From assembly GCA_937879855.1 (NCBI GenBank), contig CALFMO010000032.1:1-64000 (forward strand): 64,000 nt of DNA, in the 5' to 3' direction. Both the position numbers and the translations under genes were made by a program. A model generated the notes under the pieces. It was not told the DNA's origin. It saw only the letters and a list, made by a program, of their open reading frames with translations, and did no database searches. The first letter of the stretch is position 1, and each line of letters starts with the position of its first letter. The stretch comes from an uncultured Acidobacteriaceae bacterium. Lineage in GTDB: Bacteria; Acidobacteriota; Terriglobia; Terriglobales; Acidobacteriaceae. Below are positions 43,009-51,328 of the stretch, one piece after another.

Positions 43009-43319
43009 TTCCCCACTTCTTCCAATTGGTAGCTAATCGCAGACGCTAAACCTTCCTTGAGCCAAGGTTGTCCGATTCTCACGCGACCGTCATCATCCCA
43101 CCTGACCCCTGCATCGTTTTCGTTCGTTCGCTCAACTGTGCCGATCTCCCCCGTCGGGTTTCCGAAGTTGCCCAAACCCTCCACGCGATCCCCGCGATTC
43201 AGTTCCTCACCGGTGGCGGACGGCTTGACGAGCGCTGGCCTTTTTGGGGCCTGTCTACCTCGGGCGTTGCCCCTGGGTGTGAAAGAGGCGGCTGCGCCGG
43301 AGCTTTGCGCAGTGCACAT
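42918..43319 (-). CDS. Small protein with KOW/SH3-like middle part
   Basis: The convincing part is EELNRGDRVEGLGNFGNPTG, EIGTVERTNENDAGVRWDDD, GRVRIGQPWLKE, a small beta-barrel-like segment known from hypothetical proteins. The last 30 codons overlap the start of the next zinc gene in another frame, so the true stop has probably been lost by frameshift after WLKEG. Start uncertain. Confidence 0.5.
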   Translation of the reverse strand: MCTAQSSGAAASFTPRGNARGRQAPKRPALVKPSATGEELNRGDRVEGLGNFGNPTGEIGTVERTNENDAGVRWDDDGRVRIGQPWLKEGLASAISYQLEEVGKWLLNYARNANKHTPGLFAITMKKVNAPTR

Positions 43320-43349
43320 AAGGAATGTTTGGCGATCGGGGTCATATCC

Positions 43350-43673
43350 TCATACTTTCTTTCCTGAATAGGTCATGGCAGCGCCCTTTGCTGCATTCTT
43401 GTGTCTCAACTTGGGCAGCAGAGTCGTCATTGAGTGCGTAATCGCCGCCGTTGGCCAGATACGCGTTTCATCTTGAAGGCTCGTTAGAGCGGCCAGTGCC
43501 GATTGCATCTCGTGCCGCTCCGCATGATGATCGCTGTTGCCTTCCAAGTCCTTGAATCTCCCGGCGACAGCCTCACGGGCAGCGACGATTCGCTCTGGCA
43601 TTTTCTGACCATCCACTTCCAGCGCAGCGCGGAGGTACGCTTCCACCCGCGGTCTATTGATGTTCGGGTACAC
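43350..43673 (-). CDS. Small helical protein, unknown function
   Basis: GTG 43673: YPNINRPRVEAYLRAALEVD, GQKMPERIVAAREAVAGRFK, then a helical SALAALTSLQDETRI. 107 residues. Carries shared upstream element U. No family recognised. Confidence 0.5.
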   Translation of the reverse strand: MYPNINRPRVEAYLRAALEVDGQKMPERIVAAREAVAGRFKDLEGNSDHHAERHEMQSALAALTSLQDETRIWPTAAITHSMTTLLPKLRHKNAAKGAAMTYSGKKV

Positions 43674-43679
43674 AATTTA

Positions 43680-43724
43680 CTTAGTAGAGCAGAGGTGGAA
43701 TGGTTTATCTGTCCCCTATTGCTC
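43680..43724 (-). promoter_or_regulatory. Shared upstream element U, copy 2
   Basis: CTTAGTAGA and CTGTCCCCTATTGCTCA, matching the pair at 39815-39856 although the two blocks are a few nt further apart. Confidence 0.45.
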
Positions 43725-43777
43725 ACCCCTTGGGAAAGAGGCTTGTCGCTACAGCGAAGAGCCGTACAGTCGCCCCA

Positions 43778-43833
43778 ATGCGCGTGAGTTGGTATGGATA
43801 GGCCAGCCTGGCTTTCGTGGTTGGGGATGCTCC
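43778..43833 (+). pseudogene. WGCS-family remnant
   Basis: An ATG followed, after a 1-nt loss, by ARELVWIGQPGFRGWGCS, matching the beginning of the proteins at 36691 and 53585. Homology ends after CS; the rest is unrelated. The remaining 43834-44065 sequence is the leader of the next gene. Confidence 0.65.
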
Positions 43834-44065
43834 GTCTATTTGCTTCATGGGCGACATCGTCTACAACGGCTAGAGTCGGAATGTGAGCGGTTTGGATCAG
43901 ACAGCCAGATCTTTACGCAGTACGGTTGTGTGTAGTTTCACTTGGATGCTCCAAGTTCTCCGGCCGGGGCCCCGCTCACGCAAGAATTCGACAGAGAAAT
44001 CGGAAGCACAATCAAACCCAAGCGGAATTCAGACCGCCGCAAGGCGAGACTTCTCGGAGGATTCC

Positions 44066-45109
44066 ATGAAGAAAGTATTCCTGCTGATCGTTGTACCGGC
44101 AATGCTGGTCGCGCTGGCGTTTGCACAGACTCCCGCGGCGAGCGGCAACACAGACCAGATCAACATTAAAGGCTGCCTGGGCGGCTCTGACGCTAACTAC
44201 ACCGTTGCGGAAGACAACACGGGCAAGATTTTCAAGATCACAACGAGCAGCGCTGATCTCAAGGCGTTTGTGGGCCAAGACGTAAACCTCATGGGGCAAA
44301 AAGCAGCTACTGAGAACAGCCTTGCCGTTACGCAAGTGAACATGATCTCCGAACACTGCACTGCGGCCGCGGCTGCACCCGCTGCGTCGGCCAGCGCACT
44401 TGCGGAGACTGCCAGTGCACCTCAGGCTGCCGCGGCCGCTGCACCAGCAGGCGCTGCACCCGCTACAACGGTCAGCGCACCTTCCGGGACTGCGAGCACA
44501 CCTCCAGCGGCCGCCGCACCGGCGGCTGCTACCGACGCGACTGCCAGCACGCCTTCGGCGACTGTCACCGCACCTCCGGCTGATGCTGCCGCACCTGCTC
44601 CTGTACCCGCTGCCGCACCCGCTCCCGAGGCGACTGCAAGCAGCACGCCTTCGGCGACTGTCAGCGCGCCTCCGGCTATCGCCGCTGCACCCGATACGAC
44701 TGTGAGCGCTCCCGCGAAGACTGCCCACGCTGTTCATCGCGCGCGGCGATCGGCTCGACCTGAGAAATCCGCAGAAACGCCTGCGGAAACGCCCGCTGCC
44801 GCGGCTGCACCCGCGGAGCCAAGCAGCACACCCGTCGCGGACGCGGCTGTACCTACCGCGGCCCCGGCCCCGGAGACCGCCAGTACCCCGGCGCCAGCTG
44901 CTACAAAGGCCTCCAGTGGCCGGTCTACAGCGATGTTGGTTGCTATTATCGTGGTGGTGCTCCTCATAGGCGGAGGGGTTCCTCTTTACAACCGCTGGAA
45001 GCGACAAAAACTCTCGGAGGAGACGAAAGGCCAAAACCTCTCGTTTACGAAGGAAGCGAAATCCGATCCGGGAAAGAGCGACACGACCGGAGGCCGTAAA
45101 GCTGCCTAG
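44066..45109 (+). CDS. Secreted/membrane protein with DUF5818-like domain and Ala/Pro linker
   Basis: ATG 44066 follows CGGAGG. Signal peptide (LLIVVPAMLVALAFAQ); a small N-terminal domain (INIKGCLGGSDANYTVAEDN, KAFVGQDVNLMGQK) resembling DUF5818; about 170 residues of Ala/Pro/Thr-rich low complexity; one transmembrane helix (AMLVAIIVVVLLIGGGVPLY); and a short cytoplasmic Lys-rich tail. 347 residues. The low-complexity part probably spans the periplasm. Its repeats make it prone to length change. Confidence 0.75.
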   Translation: MKKVFLLIVVPAMLVALAFAQTPAASGNTDQINIKGCLGGSDANYTVAEDNTGKIFKITTSSADLKAFVGQDVNLMGQKAATENSLAVTQVNMISEHCTAAAAAPAASASALAETASAPQAAAAAAPAGAAPATTVSAPSGTASTPPAAAAPAAATDATASTPSATVTAPPADAAAPAPVPAAAPAPEATASSTPSATVSAPPAIAAAPDTTVSAPAKTAHAVHRARRSARPEKSAETPAETPAAAAAPAEPSSTPVADAAVPTAAPAPETASTPAPAATKASSGRSTAMLVAIIVVVLLIGGGVPLYNRWKRQKLSEETKGQNLSFTKEAKSDPGKSDTTGGRKAA

Positions 45110-45356
45110 CCTGAGTGCGGAGTAACAGATTTTTGAACCGATCGCCGGCAGCAACTTGCGCTGCCGGCGATGCGCCAAATCGCGTAACAGGGATTTCTCG
45201 CCGACAATCCAAAACGAATGACTGCCGGTGGCTCCGTTTGTGCCTGCTTGCCGCCAAAAGTACTCGATGGAAACCCCGGCTCTGCTTCCTGCTCAATCGA
45301 TTCAACAGGTTGCGTGTCGACGCCGAGGGCCACTCAAGTGCACCTGTTAAACCGAG

Positions 45357-45432
45357 TGAGCATCTTCTCCTCTTTCAGGTTCCCTGAAACTAAGTCAGCC
45401 ATCTGAAGTTCTCTCCTCTTAGCGACTACAAC
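45357..45432 (+). promoter_or_regulatory. Shared leader element, copy 3
   Basis: CTCCTCTTTCAGGTTCCC, TGAAACTAAGTCAG and CATCTGAAGTTCTCTCCTC, 15 nt before the start of the ABM-like gene. It contains a short dyad TTTCAGG-TTC-CCTGAAA. The preceding 45110-45356 has no supported gene. Confidence 0.65.
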
Positions 45433-45447
45433 CTTAGGAGGTTGATA

Positions 45448-45762
45448 ATGTTTGCACGCAATATCTCTATCCATCTGAAATCCAATATGCTCTCCGATTA
45501 CACGCGCGTATTTGACAAAGACGTCCTCCCCTTGCTTCGTAAACAGAATGGGTTCAAGGATGAAATCACTCTCGCTGGCCCCGGCGGGGTTGATGTGACC
45601 ACAATCAGTCTGTGGGAAAACAAGAAGGATGCTGATACCTACAACACCAATACTTACCCGACCGTGTTGAAGACCCTTGCAAGATTCATCGAGGGAACGC
45701 CCCAGGTTCACACCTATGACGTCGTTAGCTCGACCTTCGAAATGCACGCCGCACTAGCGTAG
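45448..45762 (+). CDS. ABM-like (dimeric alpha/beta barrel) protein, copy 2
   Basis: ATG 45448 after TAGGAGG. 104 residues: MFARNISIHLKSNMLSDYTR, LPLLRKQNGFKDEITLAG, TISLWENKKDADTYNTNTYP. About as long as, and clearly paralogous to, the protein at 37466, encoded inverted 8 kb away together with the same leader, so a leader-plus-gene unit was duplicated. Possible role in redox or stress response is inference from the fold. Confidence 0.8.
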   Translation: MFARNISIHLKSNMLSDYTRVFDKDVLPLLRKQNGFKDEITLAGPGGVDVTTISLWENKKDADTYNTNTYPTVLKTLARFIEGTPQVHTYDVVSSTFEMHAALA

Positions 45763-45786
45763 CGGACACTCTGAGCCACTCGGCAC

Positions 45787-45814
45787 GAGGAGGCGGCTTC
45801 ATCGCCGCCTTCTC
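45787..45814. terminator. Strong hairpin after ABM-like gene
   Basis: GAGGAGGCGGC / GCCGCCTTCTC with a 6-nt loop, 25 bp past the stop. No T-run follows, so it may be a processing or Rho-dependent end. Confidence 0.4.
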
Positions 45815-45872
45815 GAATCGCCGTGCGGAAAATAGAACGCAATAGGGTCCAACTCTGTGGGGAACTTTAGGT

Positions 45873-46124
45873 ATGGCGAAGCGCAAGTTTAGAATCGTGA
45901 AACGAGAGCATAATATTCCTGTGCTTGGTGTGTGTGAATGTTGCAACCGCGAGTTCATGGCGGATCCTGTGACTATAGACCGACCTCAGGATGCCCACGC
46001 CTTCATCCAAAAACAGTTCGTCGCGCACAAATGCAAGCGCCTGGACGACACCCCATACGGGGTGCGCAGGGTGAGCGAAGGTACCGAAATCGCAATGAGC
46101 CCGGCGCATATCTGGGGCGCGTAA
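45873..46124 (+). CDS. Small zinc protein, C-terminal module type
   Basis: 83 residues: a basic start (MAKRKFRIVKREHNIPVLG) then CECCNREFMADPVTIDRPQD and FIQKQFVAHKC, the CxxC...HxC module found at the C-terminus of the 43008 protein. Probably one zinc. Function unknown. Confidence 0.7.
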   Translation: MAKRKFRIVKREHNIPVLGVCECCNREFMADPVTIDRPQDAHAFIQKQFVAHKCKRLDDTPYGVRRVSEGTEIAMSPAHIWGA

Positions 46125-46207
46125 GACAGGCATAGCCATACCTCCGGATCCACGCCCTGGGATGGCAGGCTCGGGGTTTTGAGCGCTATCGCCGATTTCG
46201 ACAGCTA

Positions 46208-46256
46208 GAGGTAGCTAGGCCGCAAAAAAGGCCGAACCCTTGCCGGTTCGACCTCC
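46208..46256 (-). terminator. Possible terminator (minus strand)
   Basis: Minus-strand stem CGAACC / GGTTCG followed by GCC and TTTTTT. No minus-strand gene that needs it is recognised, so it may be a relic. Confidence 0.3.
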
Positions 46257-46353
46257 ATCGACACAACAGTAAAGTGAGGCTGTCTCTCCGCTACTAACAG
46301 ACGACAGCGTTCACTCAGCTACCGGATAAAATACTTGTTAACAATCTCAATGA

Positions 46354-46371
46354 CTGTTCAATTCTGACCGG
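46354..46371. promoter_or_regulatory. Island palindrome, site 5
   Basis: CTGTTCAATTCTGACCGG, 13 of 14 defined positions, 22 bp before the ATG at 46394. Confidence 0.6.
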
Positions 46372-46393
46372 TTTTAAAGAATACGCCTCAGCA

Positions 46394-46636
46394 ATGGACA
46401 GCTACATGAACGCACCGCGGAAGTCAACGGCAGCGTACAGGCCCGGCTTTGGCCACGTAGATTTTGAAGACTTTTCTTTTTACCGCATGGATGTCGTCGA
46501 TGTTTATTACGTGGGAGGCTTCGGAGTGATGGGATGGGTATCCGCATCCGATTATGACCGCAGCCAACCCGACCCTCTTGCGGACTCCATGGCCGGAATC
46601 ATTCAGCACATGAACGCCTCGGAGCTGTGGCGGTGA
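46394..46636 (+). CDS. Fragment resembling HugZ/PNPOx-like protein
   Basis: 80 residues. DVYYVGGFGVMGWVSASDYD and DSMAGIIQHMNASELW match the junction of pyridoxamine-oxidase-like and DUF2470 domains in HugZ-type proteins, which are normally far longer. Both ends are missing, so it is a gene fragment that happens to have its own ATG behind an operator copy; it may or may not be expressed. Confidence 0.5.
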   Translation: MDSYMNAPRKSTAAYRPGFGHVDFEDFSFYRMDVVDVYYVGGFGVMGWVSASDYDRSQPDPLADSMAGIIQHMNASELWR

Positions 46637-47022
46637 TTGAACAATGCCGCCAGAAAGTTGGGGATCATCCGCTTTGCAAGTCATCGTGGGACCGGACGGG
46701 ATTGTGATGGATTTCCTTCCGGCTTGTTACCAGCAGATTCACGTGCGTACTGCCCACATCGACGACGAGAATTGTTAGACTCCTTGGCCTAGTTTTCTTC
46801 ACAGTCAACTTTCCTCAATCGCTGACTCTATGAGAGTACTTCTTCACAATCCTTTGCAAAACGATCAATTCTGAACAGTTTTTCGTGGCCCGAGAGTTCG
46901 ACACTAACGGTTGGCACGGGCGTAGCAACCGGTCACCTTCTGCAGCATTCTTGCCGCGACGGTGGTCTCGATAGCGCGACAGTGATCCGGCGCGCTGAGT
47001 CTGGGAAGGAGGAACTCCATTT
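46637..47022. other. Intergenic leader of the desaturase gene
   Basis: About 385 bp. Holds palindrome site 6 (46861-46878) and GGAAGGAGG just before the desaturase ATG; no other gene. Confidence 0.5.
46861..46878. promoter_or_regulatory. Island palindrome, site 6 (desaturase)
   Basis: ACGATCAATTCTGAACAG, 12 of 14 defined positions, 145 bp upstream of the desaturase start. Confidence 0.55.
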
Positions 47023-47916
47023 ATGCCAAACCAGGGTCCACCGACAGAGTTAGCCGCCAACAGTGGCATCAACTGGGTAACAACTTTTTTTATGGTCGCC
47101 TTTCATATCGGCGCCATTGCCGCTCTGTTTTTCTTTACCTGGAAAGCTCTCTTCATCGCAATTGGCCTCTGGTGGATATCCGGAAGCCTAGGAATAGGGA
47201 TGGGCTATCATCGGCTGCTCACGCATCGCAGCTACAGAACTCCCAAGTGGGTCGAGTACTTTTTGACGTTCTGCAGCACGCTGACTCTCGAAGGCGGACC
47301 CATCTTCTGGGTCGCTACGCACCGTATTCATCATCAGTTCACGGACCAAGCAGGCGATCCGCACTCACCGCGTGATGGGAAATGGTGGTCGCATATGGGC
47401 TGGATTCTCACCGGAAGATCCATACACCACGACACAACCACGCTGGCCCACTACGTGCCTGATCTCGCCCATGACAGATTTCATGTATGGATCACCAAGT
47501 ATCACTACCTGCCGATCACAGTCCTTGGCTTGCTACTGCTGATCAGTGGCGGATTGCCCTTTCTGTTCTGGGGAGTTTTCTTGCGCACGGTTGCTGGATT
47601 GCACGCCACCTGGTTAGTGAACTCAGCTACGCACCTCTGGGGCTCTCGCCGTTTTGCCACGCGAGATGATTCCACGAATAACTGGTTTGTCGCCCTGCTG
47701 ACATTTGGCGAAGGTTGGCATAACAACCATCATGCGCATCCCACTTCCGCTCGACACGGCCTACGCTGGTATGAGGTAGACATGAACTGGTACGGGATCT
47801 GGATGCTCAACGTGTTCGGCCTCGCCAAGCAGGTCCAGCTCGCACACGTATCTGACTCTCAGAGCCAACCGAATTCCAGGATTGCCCGGCACTCGCAAAG
47901 TGTCGCTGGAGACTAG
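47023..47916 (+). CDS. Acyl-CoA/fatty-acid delta-9 desaturase
   Basis: 297 residues, membrane protein. The three His boxes are present: HRLLTH, HRIHH and HNNHH, placed as in the di-iron acyl-CoA desaturases; four hydrophobic segments alternate with them. Start chosen at ATG 47023 behind GGAAGGAGG. It introduces a double bond into membrane lipids and so fits the cold/stress content of the island. A terminator closes the unit at 48145. Confidence 0.9.
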   Translation: MPNQGPPTELAANSGINWVTTFFMVAFHIGAIAALFFFTWKALFIAIGLWWISGSLGIGMGYHRLLTHRSYRTPKWVEYFLTFCSTLTLEGGPIFWVATHRIHHQFTDQAGDPHSPRDGKWWSHMGWILTGRSIHHDTTTLAHYVPDLAHDRFHVWITKYHYLPITVLGLLLLISGGLPFLFWGVFLRTVAGLHATWLVNSATHLWGSRRFATRDDSTNNWFVALLTFGEGWHNNHHAHPTSARHGLRWYEVDMNWYGIWMLNVFGLAKQVQLAHVSDSQSQPNSRIARHSQSVAGD

Positions 47917-47917
47917 A

Positions 47918-48181
47918 ATGGAAAGAAGCCTCGTGCGACAAACAAGAGCAGACCGTGTTGAAACTCTGCTTAGCAAGCCCCGGCGACGTTCTCATGGACG
48001 CGCCAAACGCTATCGAGTGGATACTGAAAAACTTCAGGAAGCCGTTGCAGAGGAGCTTGCTGCGAAACGAGATAAAAAGACGAAGGCCACATCAAAGCGG
48101 AGGCTCGCAAGATGGCAGCCTGAGTCCATCCATGTTAAGATTTCTGGCGGAGTGCTAGGTTTGCACTCCGCCACTTTTTAG
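47918..48181 (+). CDS. Small very basic protein, doubtful 3' end
   Basis: Starts at ATG 47918, 2 nt after the desaturase stop: RQTRADRVETLLSKPRRRSH, GRAKRYRVDTEKLQEAVAEE. 25% Lys/Arg-type composition suggests nucleic-acid binding. The frame runs into the terminator stem at 48145-48179, so the last ten residues are suspicious and a frameshift may be hidden. Confidence 0.4.
   Translation: MERSLVRQTRADRVETLLSKPRRRSHGRAKRYRVDTEKLQEAVAEELAAKRDKKTKATSKRRLARWQPESIHVKISGGVLGLHSATF
48145..48179 (+). terminator. Rho-independent terminator
   Basis: Perfect 11-bp stem TGGCGGAGTGC / GCACTCCGCCA with a 7-nt loop followed by CTTTTT. Confidence 0.9.
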
Positions 48182-48245
48182 TGGATTGGATTAGCTGCCC
48201 ATCAGCATTCAACCGCGTCACCCTGCACAGCCTTCGGCGCTTGAG

Positions 48246-48500
48246 TCACGCCGCCTTGCGCGTTTTCGTCGCCTTCTTTCGCCCGGTGCGTGGCTTTTTC
48301 CGAGCTGCTGCCGCAGTTTTTCTCGCTTTCGGTGCCGCTTTAGCCGAAGATAGCAATTCCAGCTTGGGCTGTTTCGAAGTACGATGGCGGCCATGATTCA
48401 GAGGCTGGATGCGAGCGGCCTGTTCTTCTGTACGCAGCTGAGCGTCTCTATCTTTTTTTCGCTCGTCCTCAAGGTATTCCGGAATCGTCTTCGTTGTCAT
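48246..48500 (-). CDS. Small protein with histone-H1-like Lys/Ala tail
   Basis: 84 residues. A charged N-terminal helix (KTIPEYLEDERKKDRDAQLR) is followed by a C-terminal tail made of Ala/Lys/Arg/Pro (KAAPKARKTAAAARKKPRTG), as in bacterial histone-H1-like (Hc1-type) proteins. DNA compaction or protection is an inference. Palindrome site 7 lies 30 bp upstream. Confidence 0.6.
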   Translation of the reverse strand: MTTKTIPEYLEDERKKDRDAQLRTEEQAARIQPLNHGRHRTSKQPKLELLSSAKAAPKARKTAAAARKKPRTGRKKATKTRKAA

Positions 48501-48529
48501 AGCCGGTGACAGAACTAGCTCCTTCCAAG

Positions 48530-48547
48530 CTGTTCAATTTTGGCCAC
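48530..48547. promoter_or_regulatory. Island palindrome, site 7
   Basis: CTGTTCAATTTTGGCCAC, 12 of 14 defined positions, in the 52-bp gap between the H1-like gene and the response-regulator gene. Confidence 0.5.
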
Positions 48548-48552
48548 TCCCG

Positions 48553-49221
48553 TCACGATTGATGGGCCGCCAGATATCGCAGCTCTCCGTGGGCTCGGGC
48601 GGCATCGGAAAAGACGGCGTCGCTGTCTTTGCTAGTCTCGCTGGACTTGCTTAGGCGGAGAGCTAGGTCTTCAACCAGCTTGGGGAGGTGTCCAGTGCGC
48701 TCATTGTCGCTAAGCGGAAGGCGCTTCAGTTCACTGCTCTGTTTCGCGCGCCCTAACCATGCGGCGACGATACTCGTAACGGACCGCTGCAGGATAACGC
48801 CCACTCTTTGCTTTTCCAACCGGGCAGCAGGTCTGCGACCGAGCATTTTTTCGCGGAGGAGTTCGGCGAGTCTCCCGGCTTCGAGTGGCTTTACGAGGAT
48901 TTCGTCCGCTTCCAAAAGGATAGCGGCCATCGCGCCCTGCACGTCGGGGTAACCGCTAACCAGTAGCGTCAGTGCATCCGGTTGAGAATGGCGCATCGCG
49001 GTGACCACCGTAAAACCATCACCAGGGTTCGGCATATGGAGGTCAGTGATGAGCGCATCGAAGCTCTCTCTAGCAATACATTTCAGAGCTTCTGTCACGC
49101 TGGCGGCGGCGACTACATCAAATCCTTTGCGTTCCAGTGTCACAATCATCATTGCGCGAACCGCATCATCGTCATCTACGAGCAGGACTTTGTGTGTAAA
49201 CGTTCGTTCGGTGGGACTCAT
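48553..49221 (-). CDS. Response regulator with helical C-terminal domain
   Basis: Residues 10-125 are a receiver domain: VLLVDDDDAVRAMM (acidic pocket), the phospho-Asp in FDALITDLHMPNPGDG, and the Lys in EILVKPLEAGRLA. The C-terminal 90 residues (VGVILQRSVTSIVAAWLGRA) resemble the N-terminal domain of RsbRD-type proteins rather than a DNA-binding domain, so output is likely by protein contact. No cognate kinase is intact in the window (the one at 27483 is broken and outside the island). Confidence 0.8.
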   Translation of the reverse strand: MSPTERTFTHKVLLVDDDDAVRAMMIVTLERKGFDVVAAASVTEALKCIARESFDALITDLHMPNPGDGFTVVTAMRHSQPDALTLLVSGYPDVQGAMAAILLEADEILVKPLEAGRLAELLREKMLGRRPAARLEKQRVGVILQRSVTSIVAAWLGRAKQSSELKRLPLSDNERTGHLPKLVEDLALRLSKSSETSKDSDAVFSDAARAHGELRYLAAHQS

Positions 49222-49742
49222 GTGGCACTACCTTGTCGTCACGAATAGTGACAGTGTCGCCCGGGTTCATTTTCAGAAATGTATAAAATTGAACAGTTAT
49301 TCAAAACGTTAATAGATTACCGTGTTTGAGTCTGAAGCTCGACACGCGGTCATGGGTTAGCGGCGGAGGCGCCGACCGTTCGGACCCTCACGACCGCGTT
49401 ATTATCTGCCCACACTTTCCCGTTTTCAGGTCGGACTCACACGGGTTCGACCTTTTTCTGCACCCGACGACAAGCGCCATCGCAGGGGTCCCCCAATACT
49501 CGCAAAGACTTTCGAGAAGTAGACATCCTGCTTCGAGTTCGCCTTGCTCCAGAAGGCGCTGGCTTGTGGGCGTCATGAATGGGCTGCCGACGATGAACCC
49601 GTCATGGGCAAGGTTGTTACCATTTGTGGCACGACAGATTGAGCCCCGAGTTGCACATCCGACGAGTCTAACCAAAGGGTAAAATTGACAAAAGCACGTT
49701 GGAATCAAAGCGTGAGGTGGTGCTCAGGTTAGGTGTGGAACA
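49222..49742. other. Intergenic between divergent genes
   Basis: About 520 bp. Holds palindrome site 8. A minus-strand frame (49388-49576, MTPTSQRLLEQGELEAGCLL) looks partly protein-like but lacks a ribosome binding site; not called. Confidence 0.4.
49279..49296. promoter_or_regulatory. Island palindrome, site 8 (degenerate)
   Basis: ATGTATAAAATTGAACAG, right half perfect, left half poor (10 of 14). 58 bp upstream of the response-regulator gene. Confidence 0.35.
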
Positions 49743-50630
49743 ATGTGGCCCACGATTAGACAGTCGCTGATAACCATCTATAACGATGTGTATGACGAAC
49801 ATCTCTTCGTGTTTGCTGCCGGGCTGTCGTACTATTTTGTGCTCTCACTATTTCCGCTGTTGGTTTCGATGGCGTCGCTGCTGGGATATGTACCGATCCC
49901 TCAATTGTTTGAGGGCCTTCTAAGCTTGATGGCGAGGCTCGTCCCAGGAGATGGAATGAGTTTGGTGCGCAATATCGTGTCTGATGTCGTCAATCACAAA
50001 CACCCGCACTTCCTTACGCTTGGATTAATCTTCACGATTTGGACAGTTTCGAGCGGATTTGCCGCGATCATCGACGGCCTTGACGTCGTTTATCGAGTCC
50101 GTGAAACTCGCCCGGTTTGGAAGACTCGACCCATTGCGCTGGGACTGACGTTGCTAGCGGGGTCTCTGTTACTCGTGGCGGTAGGATTGATGTTCGAGGG
50201 GACGCACCTGGGGATCTGGTTTACAAACAGATTTGCCCTCAATCCGGCCATACTTGGCGCCTGGCGCTTTCTGCGGTGGGGAATAGCCATCGCCTTTGCC
50301 GTGCTCGCAGTGGAGGTACTCTACCATTTCGGCCCGAATGTGAAGCAGAGCTTCCGCGATAGTCTGACCGGAGCGATTGTTGCAGTCATGACGTGGATTG
50401 GTTTGTCATTCCTGCTGGGAGTTTACTTCAAACACTTTGAGAGTCTTAATAGGAGTTATGGACCGCTAGGGGCCGCGATCGGCTTATATGTGTGGTTTTA
50501 TCTTTCCGGTTTTGCGATTCTGCTCGGTGGAGAAATTAACTTTCTGCTTGGCGAACTAAAAGGCCACAGCACTCCGCAATCGTCCACCCCCACGCGTACT
50601 CAGATCAACAATCTGAATGCCGCAGCGTGA
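49743..50630 (+). CDS. YihY/virulence-factor-BrkB-type inner-membrane protein
   Basis: 295 residues with six hydrophobic segments. AAGLSYYFVLSLFPLLVSMA, then a stretch SFRDSLTGAIVAVMTWIGLS and RSYGPLGAAIGLYVWFYLSG are the family's conserved parts. The family was once called RNase BN but is a membrane protein of unknown, possibly transport, role. A tiny gene overlaps its stop. Confidence 0.88.
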   Translation: MWPTIRQSLITIYNDVYDEHLFVFAAGLSYYFVLSLFPLLVSMASLLGYVPIPQLFEGLLSLMARLVPGDGMSLVRNIVSDVVNHKHPHFLTLGLIFTIWTVSSGFAAIIDGLDVVYRVRETRPVWKTRPIALGLTLLAGSLLLVAVGLMFEGTHLGIWFTNRFALNPAILGAWRFLRWGIAIAFAVLAVEVLYHFGPNVKQSFRDSLTGAIVAVMTWIGLSFLLGVYFKHFESLNRSYGPLGAAIGLYVWFYLSGFAILLGGEINFLLGELKGHSTPQSSTPTRTQINNLNAAA

Positions 50631-50758
50631 ATGACTCCAAGATTTGGGTGACTATCGGCACTGAAGGAGTCCGCGCCAGTGGTAGCAAAATACTCGTTCG
50701 GTCCGACGACCCAGGAGACTGGCTTGGAATTACTGAAACCATCCCAGCGAAATCGTGA
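50627..50758 (+). CDS. Tiny protein of 43 aa, coupled to YihY gene
   Basis: GTG 50627 overlaps the stop of the preceding gene (GTGA). The product NDSKIWVTIGTEGVRASGSK, ILVRSDDPGDWLGITET is of normal composition with strand-like alternation. No family known. The overlap is its main support. Confidence 0.4.
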   Translation: MNDSKIWVTIGTEGVRASGSKILVRSDDPGDWLGITETIPAKS

Positions 50759-50834
50759 GCAATCCTGTACAGACTGCGAATGTGCAAATCGCTAGCGTAT
50801 CGGTAGGCGCGTAGCGGACTCCAAAGGAGGTGCC

Positions 50835-51062
50835 ATGAGTGAGAACCCGAGTGCCACACTGCCCGGAATCGTCGAAAAGGTTTTTATTTCCCGTCTTCCC
50901 GGCGAACCTAAAAGCGCACAGATCGGCGTCGAAGGGGCGGATCATCCGCAAATCCGTATCGAGAACACACTGACCAGCGAAAACGGTGAAGATGTTCACT
51001 TGAAGCCGGGTGCCAAAGTGAAGGTTACGGTTCGGAGCACACTTGCGGCAACCCCGGAGTGA
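50835..51062 (+). CDS. Small beta-rich protein, unknown function
   Basis: 75 residues behind AAAGGAGG: GIVEKVFISRLPGEPKSAQI, GVEGADHPQIRIENTLTSEN, VHLKPGAKVKVTVRS. Looks like a single small beta-barrel. I have seen similar short proteins in Acidobacteriota but can give no function. Confidence 0.7.
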   Translation: MSENPSATLPGIVEKVFISRLPGEPKSAQIGVEGADHPQIRIENTLTSENGEDVHLKPGAKVKVTVRSTLAATPE

Positions 51063-51328
51063 AAGAAGCCTCAGATTTTCCGACGGCTTGACTTACGCAG
51101 CCATCAAGAGTCTGCGTACGGCAACTCGTCAAGCCAGGCGGCCGATCTTCTTCTTGCAGCGGTCCGGGAGGGTCAACGTGCTCTTCACTGGTCTGGTCAT
51201 TTTCTCAGGCAGAGCCTGCACTCCAAAGGGACTTCGTGAGGGCCAGACGGGGTGAGTTCCCGGAGGCACAGAACGAGGGGATTCCCAATTCTAGGCTGCA
51301 ATGCCGGTGTGCAAGCAGAGGAGAAGGA

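Noticed and set aside
44012..45178. Minus-strand frame of 388 codons, Arg/Ser-rich
   Set aside because: Shadow of the Ala/Pro-rich protein on the plus strand; composition is the mirror of GC-rich repeats.
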